From PHAA01 sp963665865 (GTDB lineage: Bacteria; Bacillota; Syntrophomonadia; Syntrophomonadales; Syntrophomonadaceae), in contig CAXXWF010000001.1 of NCBI GenBank assembly GCA_963665865.2, positions 3,410,001-3,474,000 on the forward strand: a stretch of 64,000 nt of DNA, written 5' to 3'. Shown here in pieces: positions 17,669 through 24,925 of the stretch. Made by a program: the position numbers and the translations under genes. How positions within the stretch are numbered: position 1 is the stretch's first letter; every line of letters starts with the position of its first letter. Below the pieces are notes generated by a model that searched no databases, was not told where the DNA came from, and saw only the letters and a program-made list of their open reading frames with translations.

Positions 17669-18451
17669 TTAGCGGTTAAAATCAATCCCGGCCAGATATT
17701 GCTGGGCCAGACGGAGGTCCTCCGGTTTATCCACATCAACACCTACCTCGGCGTATGGTGATATGATGCCTTTGCCACGAATACCCACGACTTTAAAAAA
17801 TCTTTTTTCTGCTATAGGTATACTGAGTCGACCCGTTAAATATTTCCACACTAATCCCAGGCCGAATAATTTGGCCATGGCCAGCGGATTCTTCCTCCTC
17901 TGGATCAGTTTCAAGCCTATATCCAGACACACCGGAATAATTGCGGATCGCAGAAGAAACAGGTTCCCTCCCGTAAAGACCCCGTCCTTTAAGCGCACAT
18001 AGGTACGAACCACGCCTGGATATTTAATATCATTGACTTCCTTACGAGTAATCGGGTAATAGAAATCAGCCTCGCTATTTTCGCAGCAGGCCAGAAAATC
18101 ACGTATGGCTTCCGGGGTAATAAAAGGAACATCGGTAGGTACGGCCAATATTTTGGGGCTAATTCCCATGTTGGTAAGCAGGTTTACTGCATTTGAAAAA
18201 CTCTCAATTGCATTGGCACCGCCCTCTACAAAATAGAGCTTTTCTTCCTTGGGCAAAATACTCCGCAACGCTTCCGGCGGGCCACTTACCACGATGTTGT
18301 TTATACAAGGTGTTGCTCGCAGAGCACTATATACGTAATATATCATGGGATAGTTACCGATTATAATTAAGGCTTCATTGTCATACGGAGCAATCTTTTT
18401 TAGTTCGCTGCTGTTTTCGCCTCCTGCGAGAATGACAGCATCATATTGCAT
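17669..18451 (-). CDS. MobA-like NTP transferase family protein
   Basis: A 260-residue protein with a GT-A nucleotidyltransferase fold. The N-terminus DAVILAGGENS is the nucleotide-binding signature, and VPTDVPFITPEAI carries the metal-binding Asp. The C-terminal part has VGVDVDKPEDLRLAQQYL, typical of MobA-like and CTP:phosphate-type transferases. The substrate is unknown. The ATG at 18451 has GGAGG 8 nt upstream, which overlaps the end of the GntR gene. It occupies the place of purR-yabJ-spoVG in B. subtilis and is probably co-transcribed with the regulator. Confidence 0.75.
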   Translation of the reverse strand: MQYDAVILAGGENSSELKKIAPYDNEALIIIGNYPMIYYVYSALRATPCINNIVVSGPPEALRSILPKEEKLYFVEGGANAIESFSNAVNLLTNMGISPKILAVPTDVPFITPEAIRDFLACCENSEADFYYPITRKEVNDIKYPGVVRTYVRLKDGVFTGGNLFLLRSAIIPVCLDIGLKLIQRRKNPLAMAKLFGLGLVWKYLTGRLSIPIAEKRFFKVVGIRGKGIISPYAEVGVDVDKPEDLRLAQQYLAGIDFNR

Positions 18452-18465
18452 CCTTAATACCTCCA

Positions 18466-19176
18466 TTATTCCGTTCCAGAAATACCATCTTTTTTACTGG
18501 CATCTAATTTTATACATTCAATGAGTACGTTTTCAGCGTTTTCTATGTGTTCGGTGGCTAACTGCCGGGCCAATTGATAGTCACGCGCTTGAATTGCTTC
18601 CACTATCTTTTTATGTTCTTCCAGAGATAACTTATTCCTGCCGGGATAAGATAATGAGGTCAACCTGAACCGCTGAATCTGCTCCCGCAGATTGCTGATA
18701 ATACTGCCTAACCTAACATTACGGCTGGCCTGATACATAAGTTCATGAAATTTGGTATCTACCTCTACGAGTTTACCGATGTCATCTTGGGTAATCGCTT
18801 CCTGCTTCTCCACCAGCAATCTTTCCATCCACTCCAACTCTTCTTCGGTAATTCTTTCCGCCGCGAGCCCCGCTGCCAGGCCCTCCAAAGCAGCTCGTAT
18901 TTCAAATACATCGGCTATATCTTTGAAAGAAAGGTCGGAAACGTATGCTCCTTTACGCGGTACCATCACGATAAATCCTTCTAATTCCAGCTTCCGCAGA
19001 GCTTCCCGGATCGGAGTGCGCGATACTCCTAATTCCTCTGCCATCTGTATTTCCATCAGCCTCTCGCGGGGCTGCAGGGTGCCGTTCATAATGGCACCCC
19101 GAATGGCATCCAATACTAGTTCTCTTAGGGGGCGATATGATTCAAGGTCTACCGGAGTTAAACGCTTTTCCGCCAT
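18466..19176 (-). CDS. GntR-family regulator, FadR (FCD) subfamily
   Basis: DNA-binding regulator of 236 residues. The winged helix-turn-helix is near residues 15-75 (AEELGVSRTPIREALRKLELEG), followed by an all-helical FCD ligand domain (about 85-225) with the metal-binding pattern D..FH..... and later H. FCD proteins bind small organic acids, but the ligand here is not evident. It starts at 19176 with AGAGGTG upstream, 1 nt after the ispE stop. The stop codon overlaps the RBS region of the next gene. It likely forms an operon with ispE and the nucleotidyltransferase. Confidence 0.88.
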   Translation of the reverse strand: MAEKRLTPVDLESYRPLRELVLDAIRGAIMNGTLQPRERLMEIQMAEELGVSRTPIREALRKLELEGFIVMVPRKGAYVSDLSFKDIADVFEIRAALEGLAAGLAAERITEEELEWMERLLVEKQEAITQDDIGKLVEVDTKFHELMYQASRNVRLGSIISNLREQIQRFRLTSLSYPGRNKLSLEEHKKIVEAIQARDYQLARQLATEHIENAENVLIECIKLDASKKDGISGTE

Positions 19177-19177
19177 G

Positions 19178-20044
19178 CTAATCACCTCTATTATAAGATG
19201 AGACCAAATAGGATTCTCTATATTGGTCTTTTATGATCTCCCATGCTGTGCGAGCTTCTTCCTTATGATTAAAAACACCTATCACACTAGGACCGCTTCC
19301 CGACATTAGTGTACCCTGAGCCCCTAGACCGTCCAGCTTATTCTTAATTAATTGTATCTCTGGGCATTTTTCTATACTGACCGTTTCCAGGACATTTTTC
19401 ATCTCGGCTACTGTTCCTATCATATCACATTGGCGCCAGGCTTCAAGAAAAGCTACATTATCAGGCTTCTCTCGAACTCTTTCCAAGCGAAAATCCCGGT
19501 ATATTTCCCGGGTAGATAGTTGATATTCCGGTTTAACCAGGACCATCTCCAGTCGTGGTCCGGCGGGGAGAGGGGTAAGTAATTCGCCCCGTCCCCGAGC
19601 CAAAGCTGCACCGCCCAGCACACAAAAAGGAACGTCAGATCCAACCGACAGCCCTAATTGCATCATTTCTTCTTGTTTCAGGCGGAGGTCAAATAATTCG
19701 TTCATTCCTTTTATCACAGCTGCGGCATCAGTACTGCCCCCGGCCAGCCCTGCGCCCACCGGTATGTTTTTCTCGATGAAAATTTGCAGTCCAGAAGGTA
19801 AGGAATATTTTGCATAGAGCAACTGAGCTGCCTGAAAGGCTAGGTTTTCTTCGTTGTCGGGAATCTGCTTGCTGCTGCTGGCTACCGATATACCTACGCC
19901 TCCAGTCTGCAGAAATATTTTATCCCGAAGGCTGATCTGCTGCATTACTGATTCCAATTCATGGTAACCATCGGCTCGTTTCCCAATAACATTCAAAGTT
20001 AGATTGATTTTGGCCGGTGCTTCCAACTCTAACTGCATTTTCAT
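19178..20044 (-). CDS. ispE: 4-diphosphocytidyl-2-C-methyl-D-erythritol kinase
   Basis: GHMP kinase of the non-mevalonate isoprenoid pathway. It phosphorylates the 2-hydroxyl of CDP-methylerythritol. The 288 residues include the N-terminal APAKINLTLNVIGKRADGYHE, the ATP loop PVGAGLAGGSTDAAA near 92-106 and the third GHMP motif LMSGSGPSVIGVF near the C-terminus. The ATG at 20044 has GAGGAG upstream; the longer open frame of 335 codons has no such support. It lies just downstream of spoIIR. Confidence 0.96.
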   Translation of the reverse strand: MKMQLELEAPAKINLTLNVIGKRADGYHELESVMQQISLRDKIFLQTGGVGISVASSSKQIPDNEENLAFQAAQLLYAKYSLPSGLQIFIEKNIPVGAGLAGGSTDAAAVIKGMNELFDLRLKQEEMMQLGLSVGSDVPFCVLGGAALARGRGELLTPLPAGPRLEMVLVKPEYQLSTREIYRDFRLERVREKPDNVAFLEAWRQCDMIGTVAEMKNVLETVSIEKCPEIQLIKNKLDGLGAQGTLMSGSGPSVIGVFNHKEEARTAWEIIKDQYRESYLVSSYNRGD

Positions 20045-20214
20045 CCCACTCGGCTCCTCGGCATTTTTATATATTATAGCCTGCGCAGGAGGAAAAAGGA
20101 ACGACGAAAGCGTTTCGGTAAACGGATAATACGACGGAAGGAGTGATGATAGCCGCTGCAACCTTAATTCACGACCGTAGGTCACATCATCCTGTCACCT
20201 GCGAAATTGAGTTA

Positions 20215-20778
20215 TTAATTTCCCCCCAGTTTCACTCCCCGGGGAAGAAGTTCCAAACATTTAAAGGTAATCTGGGCATGCTGAGGCTGATCAAGACTTA
20301 GTCCTTTATCTCCTGATGATACCAAGCAAAGTGGGGGAAACAACACGCACCACCAGTTTTTACCCTGTCCCTCGCCGATTATCACTCTAACCGCTTGGTA
20401 TCGGCCTGGCGGAAACACCAGATTGCCATAGGATTTGGTCGGGAAATCATATTCTCCTACCATTACCTGAACGGGATAATCATACCCAAGGGCTTTTATT
20501 TTGGCCTCGGCTGCTGCTTGAATCTGTGGTATGTCCTGCTCGGCCAGCTGTCTGGCTTGGTCAGCATCATTAATATCAGTAAATTGCTGTTTCATTAGAG
20601 TTACAATGTCGTCTTTAACTGCCAGCTTTAGGTTCTGGTCCTCCACGTCATCACTGTTGGCAATCACGTGCAGTCTAAGCACGCTTTTTTCTAATGGCTG
20701 GCCCTGGCTCAAAACTATGAATCCTGCAACAAATACACTCATTAAAATAATTATGATTCCAGTAATCTTTTTACCCAT
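20215..20778 (-). CDS. spoIIR: Stage II sporulation protein R
   Basis: Forespore signal protein that crosses the septum and triggers SpoIIGA to process pro-sigma-E in the mother cell. The 187 residues start with a membrane/signal segment (about 5-25). The family core LRLHVIANSDDVEDQNLKL (about 35-53) follows, then YQAVRVIIGEGQGKNWWCVLFPPLC in the C-terminal half. The ATG at 20778 has AGGGAGGG 8 nt upstream. A near-perfect sigma-F promoter is directly upstream. Confidence 0.95.
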   Translation of the reverse strand: MGKKITGIIIILMSVFVAGFIVLSQGQPLEKSVLRLHVIANSDDVEDQNLKLAVKDDIVTLMKQQFTDINDADQARQLAEQDIPQIQAAAEAKIKALGYDYPVQVMVGEYDFPTKSYGNLVFPPGRYQAVRVIIGEGQGKNWWCVLFPPLCLVSSGDKGLSLDQPQHAQITFKCLELLPRGVKLGGN

Positions 20779-20802
20779 AAATAAATCCCTCCCTGTATTT
20801 AA

Positions 20803-20832
20803 CATTATTACCGGGAAGGACTCCTTTTAAAC
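20803..20832 (-). promoter_or_regulatory. Sigma-F promoter for spoIIR
   Basis: On the minus strand, GTTTA (20828-20832) is followed after exactly 15 nt by GGTAATAATG (20803-20812). Every defined position of the sigma-F consensus GYWTA-N15-GGNRANAHTR is met. spoIIR is a sigma-F gene in B. subtilis. Confidence 0.8.
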
Positions 20833-20895
20833 GGTTATAGATTTAGTTAAACACTTAAGTTTCGCAGTTGACAAAAGATGCGAAACAAGAGGAGT

Positions 20896-21062
20896 TGTCA
20901 TTCTGAACGAAGTAAGCAACCTTAACCGTGAACGAAGTTCACATCAGCAACCTTATTGGCGTCCTTTAGGACGCATCAGGAGTCCCCGAAGGGGGAAGTA
21001 CCCGAAGGGTGAATCTTCCCCAAGCTGAGGGGAAAGATCCTTCGCTGACGCTCAGGATGACA
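20896..21062. repeat. MITE-like imperfect inverted repeat
   Basis: Intergenic element of about 167 bp. Its left end TGTCATTCTGAACGAAG mirrors its right end TTCGCTGACGCTCAGGATGACA. Smaller hairpins lie inside (CGTCCTTTAGGACG and the GAAGGG stretches). No reading frame is present. It fills the spoIIR-tupC gap. Similar TGTCATTCTGA...TCAGAATGACA elements are common in Firmicute genomes, from memory rather than a search. Confidence 0.65.
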
Positions 21063-21122
21063 TCAAACCGATTCCCTTTTTACGTCGCATTATCCGTTAA
21101 CTCCGAAAGTTGAATTAAATAT

Positions 21123-21857
21123 TTAGAATACAGCATCTCCCAGCATGAACAAACGGGTACGTTTATCTTTAGGATTCTCAAACATCTCTTGGGTGCTGCC
21201 ACTTTCAATTATATGACCATCCCACAAAAAATATATCCGGTCGGCCAGACGGCGGGCCTGAAATAAATTATGGGTCACCATAATAATGGTGGTGTTTAAT
21301 TCCTGTTTGATCAATTTTATGTATTTCTCTATATCCAGTGAACTGCGGGGATCGATATTGGCAGTTGGTTCGTCCAGAAACAGTACTTGGGGCTTAACCG
21401 CCACTGCCCTGGCAATAGCAATTTTCTGCCGTTCACCGCCTGATAAACCCCGGGTGTCATTGTTAATAAAAGCAGTCATTCCTACCAGTTCCAGGACCTT
21501 CGCTACAGTTTGCCTGACTTCCTGGCCTCTTTGGCCTCTAACTTTAAGCCCGTATGCCACGTTGGAAAAAACAGAACCTTCAAACATAAATGAGGTCTGG
21601 GTTACCATCGCCATCTGCCGCCGTAGTCTCAGCAACTGGTCCTTAGACCACATTACTTCTTCCCCTAACACTTCAACCTTTCCAGCAGTGTTTCGGGAAA
21701 GCAGGGCTATTATACGCAGCAGGGTAGTCTTGCCTGACCCGTTCGGGCCCAGAAATGCATATATTTCATGACCGGGTATGGTCAGTTCATTAACATTTAG
21801 TACTTCGCGCTGCCCATAGCTTTTGCTCACATTATGTAATCTGAATACTGCCTCCAT
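21123..21857 (-). CDS. tupC: Tungstate ABC transporter, ATP-binding protein
   Basis: ATPase subunit (244 residues) that powers oxyanion import. Visible motifs are Walker A GPNGSGKTT (near 35), the signature LSGGERQKIAIARA (near 135), Walker B VLFLDEPTANID and the switch His (VTHN). The ATG at 21857 has AAGAGGTC upstream and overlaps the 3' end of tupB by 26 nt, so the two are probably translationally coupled. Assigned to tungstate from the TupA-type binding protein in the operon. Confidence 0.88.
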   Translation of the reverse strand: MEAVFRLHNVSKSYGQREVLNVNELTIPGHEIYAFLGPNGSGKTTLLRIIALLSRNTAGKVEVLGEEVMWSKDQLLRLRRQMAMVTQTSFMFEGSVFSNVAYGLKVRGQRGQEVRQTVAKVLELVGMTAFINNDTRGLSGGERQKIAIARAVAVKPQVLFLDEPTANIDPRSSLDIEKYIKLIKQELNTTIIMVTHNLFQARRLADRIYFLWDGHIIESGSTQEMFENPKDKRTRLFMLGDAVF

Positions 21858-22551
21858 ATTTAAAAGACCTCTTTTCAAGAATGTTGATAATCATAATTAT
21901 GGAAAAAGCTATCGCTAGCAGGATTATACCAATGGCAATTGCCCGGCTGTCATTACCCATACGGGTTTCCAGTACAATGGATGTGGTAAGCACTCGAGTG
22001 CTGCCTTGAATATTGCCTCCCACCAACATGACCGCTCCTACTTCGGCAATAACTCTGCCCAGGGCTGTGGTCAGGGCACCAATAATTCCAATCCGGGATT
22101 CCTTGATGATGACCCATGATGCTTGCCGACGGGAGGCTCCCAGGGTCGCGGCGGTATCATATACTTCCTGGTGCTGGGACATAACGGTTCGGGCACTCAG
22201 GCCGCAAACGATAGGAAAAGCAAGTAACAACTGGGCAATAATCATGGCGGTAGGAGTAAATAAGAGCTGATATTGTCCCAGCGGTCCGCGGGTGGTTAAG
22301 GCCAGGTATACTATAAGTCCGGCTAATACAGGCGGTAAACCCATAAAGGTGTAGATGATGTTCAAAATCATTCTCTTGCCTGGTATTTCCTTTAGTGCCA
22401 ACGCCGACCCGATCGGTATTCCCGTAATACCGGCCAACAACAGGGCAGTTAAAGAAACCTGCAGCGACACCAGGGTAATCTGGATTATTTCTGGATCCAG
22501 CGACCAGATCAATTGGAATCCCTGTTTAAGCCCTTCAATTATTATGTCCAT
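21832..22551 (-). CDS. tupB: Tungstate ABC transporter, permease
   Basis: Membrane subunit (239 residues, about 5-6 helices) of the ABC importer. The ATPase-contact loop DTAATLGASRRQASWVIIKE near 135 has the EAA-loop pattern of oxyanion permeases. It is the middle gene of tupA-tupB-tupC. A strong hairpin in the gap from tupA probably lowers or protects its transcript relative to tupA. The start at 22551 has only a weak GAGGAAG site at long distance. Confidence 0.88.
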   Translation of the reverse strand: MDIIIEGLKQGFQLIWSLDPEIIQITLVSLQVSLTALLLAGITGIPIGSALALKEIPGKRMILNIIYTFMGLPPVLAGLIVYLALTTRGPLGQYQLLFTPTAMIIAQLLLAFPIVCGLSARTVMSQHQEVYDTAATLGASRRQASWVIIKESRIGIIGALTTALGRVIAEVGAVMLVGGNIQGSTRVLTTSIVLETRMGNDSRAIAIGIILLAIAFSIIMIINILEKRSFKYGGSIQIT

Positions 22552-22635
22552 TGTACTCTTGCCACTTCCTCTGTCAGCCTAAAAAACCTGTGATAATATC
22601 CTGACGGGGTTCTAGCACAGATCTTCTATAATAGG

Positions 22636-22668
22636 ACAGGAGCAGAGAACACATGTCTCTGCTCCTGT
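22636..22668 (-). terminator. Intercistronic hairpin tupA-tupB
   Basis: A 13-bp perfect stem (ACAGGAGCAGAGA with its complement, 7-nt loop) lies 12 nt after the tupA stop and 85 nt before tupB. It lacks a long T tract on the minus strand. It is more likely a partial terminator or 3'-end stabiliser that lets the binding protein be made in excess. Confidence 0.6.
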
Positions 22669-22680
22669 AAATTTAGCTAT

Positions 22681-23535
22681 TTATTGTTTTACAGCGTCTG
22701 GAATAAATAGGGATTCCCCGTACTTCTCCTTGCCAAAATCGGCAATCAGCTTCTGTATTTTCGCTGAGGTAATCCATTCGCCAAATAAATTGGCGCCCGC
22801 CAAATCTACATTGGGGAACTTATCCTTGTTTACAGAGATAACTCCATAAGGATTAAGCAATGGTTTGTCTTTCTCAACCATGATCTCTAATTTATATTTA
22901 TCCTTCAAAGCCAGGTAGGTTGCCCGGTCAATTAAAGTGTAACCTTTCATTTCATCAGCCATACGGAAGGTATCGCCCATACCTTTGCCTACATTTTTGT
23001 ACCAATCACCGGTCGGTGTAATCGCGGCGCTTTTCCATAAAGATAATTCTTTGGTATTAGTGCCTGAATTATCACCGCGAGAGAGGAAGGTTGATTTACT
23101 ATCGGCGATTTTCTTGAAAGCAGCAACACTATCGGTCATACCCTTTATTTTAGCAGGATCATTGGCTGGCCCGATTACAATAAAGTCGTTATGCATTACA
23201 TCTTTACGATTAACTCCAAATCCATCTGCTATAAACTTGTCCTCGGCAGCTCGGGAGTGAACCAGGAGCACATCTACATCTCCTTTGGCACCCATGTCCA
23301 TAGCCTGTCCCGAACCTACAGCGATAACGTTCAAGGTGTAGCCGGTATCGGTTTGGAACTGGGGTACCAGCACTTCCAACAGGCCTGAGTCCTGAGTGCT
23401 GGTGGTGGTGGCCATCTTCAAGGTCTTGCCTGTGCCGGGCAGGGTCGTCTGGGCAGCTTTTTTGGTTGCACAACCCGCTAACATGCCCAGGGTAAATATC
23501 AACATCAGTATTATAGCTAAACTTTTCTTTTTCAT
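22681..23535 (-). CDS. tupA: Tungstate-binding lipoprotein TupA
   Basis: Extracellular substrate-binding lipoprotein of 284 residues. The signal peptide ends in the lipobox LAGC (Cys near residue 22). The sequence KMATTTSTQDSGLLEVLVP (near 40-58) carries the TTTS motif that marks TupA-type tungstate binders, as opposed to ModA. Tungsten would serve formate dehydrogenases or aldehyde:ferredoxin oxidoreductases in an anaerobe; those enzymes are not in this window. First gene of the operon, behind a structured leader. Confidence 0.9.
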   Translation of the reverse strand: MKKKSLAIILMLIFTLGMLAGCATKKAAQTTLPGTGKTLKMATTTSTQDSGLLEVLVPQFQTDTGYTLNVIAVGSGQAMDMGAKGDVDVLLVHSRAAEDKFIADGFGVNRKDVMHNDFIVIGPANDPAKIKGMTDSVAAFKKIADSKSTFLSRGDNSGTNTKELSLWKSAAITPTGDWYKNVGKGMGDTFRMADEMKGYTLIDRATYLALKDKYKLEIMVEKDKPLLNPYGVISVNKDKFPNVDLAGANLFGEWITSAKIQKLIADFGKEKYGESLFIPDAVKQ

Positions 23536-23602
23536 CTAATCCCAATCCTCCTGCTTTTTTATTAAACACATTAATAAATTTTCACCTTTAGCATAATGGC
23601 CC

Positions 23603-23715
23603 AACTAAAAAGGGTCCACAACTGCAAAGGCAATGAAGACCCATTAAATTTGTATATGGCATCTCTCCTTTCCTCATTGGGAGGCACAACCGTTTCCAGC
23701 TGTACCCTATCGTTT
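23603..23715 (-). promoter_or_regulatory. Structured 5' leader with terminator upstream of tupA (candidate riboswitch/attenuator)
   Basis: On the minus strand, a hairpin region (23657-23690, TGCCTCCC ... GGAGAGATGCCA) is followed by a Rho-independent terminator (23606-23642). The terminator has outer stem GGGTC/GACCC, inner stem ATTGC/GCAGT and then a T run. It lies within the transcribed leader, about 70 nt before tupA. This layout is that of a transcription attenuator. A molybdenum/tungsten cofactor (Moco/Tuco) riboswitch is the obvious candidate from context, but I could not match the Moco consensus with confidence. Confidence 0.5.
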
Positions 23716-23776
23716 TATTACCCCTAGTCAATTAAACAGTAGAATAATAAAATCGGAGATATTTATGTATGTATTT

Positions 23777-23795
23777 GTTTGTATTTTATACAAAC
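23777..23795. promoter_or_regulatory. Palindromic operator candidate upstream of tup operon
   Basis: A perfect inverted repeat with 8-bp arms (GTTTGTAT and complement) and a 3-nt centre lies in the gap between tupA and the divergent hydrolase. A ModE/TunR-type repressor or another regulator could bind here; no regulator gene is adjacent. Confidence 0.4.
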
Positions 23796-23912
23796 CGTTT
23801 TTTTTTCGCAAGTTTCAACACAAATTAGCAAATGTGTCCCCTTCTTTCGCTGGTAATCCCATCCTAAATTCAGGTAAGGTATTAATATATCCTAATAAGG
23901 AGTTGAAAAGAT

Positions 23913-24395
23913 ATGGGCTTTGTTAATGTCAGCGGAACAAGGGTTTATTACCAGCATAATACTGGTCGTACCAAACAGGTTTCTCTTCTATATATTCACG
24001 GCAGCGGGAGCAGTCATGAGCTCTGGTATCATCAGCTGAGTTTGGAGCCTAACAGCTTTGCGCTTGATTTACCAGGGCATGGCCAATCTGAGGGAATAGC
24101 TGCCAGCAGTATTGATCAATCCGCCCAAATCGTGGCTGACTTTTTAGCGACACTGCCTGTCCCCCAACCTGTATATCTGGTAGGTCACTCAATGGGCGGC
24201 GCTATTGCTCTAACCTGTGCACTGAATTATCCAGAACTGATTGACGGCATAATCCTTATTGGGGCAGGCCCACGCATGAAGGTCAGGGATACTACCATTC
24301 TCCAGCTTATGACTCTCGAACGTTTATTCTTTTTGGGGTTGACAGAACGTTTGTTTGCGATTAAGATTGGATTAACAGAACGGATGTTCTTGTAG
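23913..24395 (+). CDS. Alpha/beta hydrolase, C-terminally short
   Basis: A 160-residue protein with the first half of an alpha/beta-hydrolase fold. The oxyanion segment LLYIHGSGSSHELW is near residue 25, LDLPGHGQSEG near 52 and the nucleophile elbow GHSMGG near 94. Family members run to about 260 residues. The cap and the C-terminal half with the catalytic Asp and His are absent, and no continuation is seen in another frame. The end has a short internal duplication (GLTERLF/GLTERMF). RBS AAGGAG is good. Probably a truncated remnant, or a protein with a different role. Confidence 0.65.
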   Translation: MGFVNVSGTRVYYQHNTGRTKQVSLLYIHGSGSSHELWYHQLSLEPNSFALDLPGHGQSEGIAASSIDQSAQIVADFLATLPVPQPVYLVGHSMGGAIALTCALNYPELIDGIILIGAGPRMKVRDTTILQLMTLERLFFLGLTERLFAIKIGLTERMFL

Positions 24396-24416
24396 TGCTG
24401 TGGAGGTGTGGATAAT

Positions 24417-24527
24417 ATGTTTGCAGATTTTAGTAAAAGAGAGTTTATCCAGACTGCGGTGGGTGCAACTGGGTTTGTCATTATGGGTTACCTGGTGATG
24501 CTGGGAGTTTTATTTGTAATTTCCTAG
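24417..24527 (+). CDS. Small single-pass membrane protein, 36 residues
   Basis: The frame starts MFADFSKREFIQTAVG and continues as one membrane helix (about residues 16-35). A strong GGAGGTG site lies 8 nt before the ATG, and the gene begins 21 nt after the truncated hydrolase. The helix and the preceding KREFIQTAVGATGF are loosely reminiscent of the tail of SecE/Sec61-gamma-type proteins, but 36 residues is too short to assign. It may be an unrecognised small protein. Confidence 0.5.
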   Translation: MFADFSKREFIQTAVGATGFVIMGYLVMLGVLFVIS

Positions 24528-24553
24528 AGAATGCGACCGTGGCCGCAAGTTGA

Positions 24554-24632
24554 GGAAACAGGGGGACGGTTCTCTTGTTTCCTTCCATGATTAACGGAAA
24601 AAGGAAACAGCGAGAACCGTCCCCCTGTTTCC
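24554..24632. repeat. REP-like palindrome pair
   Basis: Two inverted copies (24554-24582 and 24603-24632) of the palindrome GGAAACA-core-TGTTTCC with core GGGGGACGGTTCT. The arrangement is the same as at 1141-1220. It lies between the 36-residue gene and the minus-strand RHH gene, where it could stop transcription from both sides. Confidence 0.8.
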
Positions 24633-24671
24633 CCGTCCCCGTCTTACTTACATCAATACATCAATAAAGGA

Positions 24672-24830
24672 CTAGCTTTTATCTTCATCCTGCTTGGCTA
24701 GGTATTCCCTTATTATCATTCTTACCAATGCACTACGCGAAATTTGATTTTTCCTGGCCAGCTCCTTTATATCGTTGACCTGGTTTTTGGTAAGATAGAA
24801 CGTAGCGTGTTCAAACTGTTCCGTTGCCAA
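24672..24830 (-). CDS. Ribbon-helix-helix (CopG/Arc-type) protein
   Basis: A 52-residue protein. The N-terminal strand HATFYLTKNQVNDIKELA and the following ISRSALVRMIIREYL fit the beta-alpha-alpha ribbon-helix-helix DNA-binding fold. Start is TTG at 24830 behind GGAGGGG. It lies 95 nt downstream of the patatin gene on the same strand. No toxin gene is next to it, so a free-standing regulator is more likely than an antitoxin. Target unknown. Confidence 0.72.
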   Translation of the reverse strand: MATEQFEHATFYLTKNQVNDIKELARKNQISRSALVRMIIREYLAKQDEDKS

Positions 24831-24925
24831 CTAGCACCCCTCCCCTGCCAGGATTCTCAACTGCGCTGTTTTGTCTGGTTTTATGCCTAGTATATGTTGC
24901 CCGGGAGTTTTCTGTTACTCACTAT

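Noticed and set aside
24396..24530. Frameshifted continuation of the alpha/beta hydrolase
   Set aside because: None of the three frames encodes further hydrolase motifs, so a simple frameshift or sequencing error does not explain the short protein.
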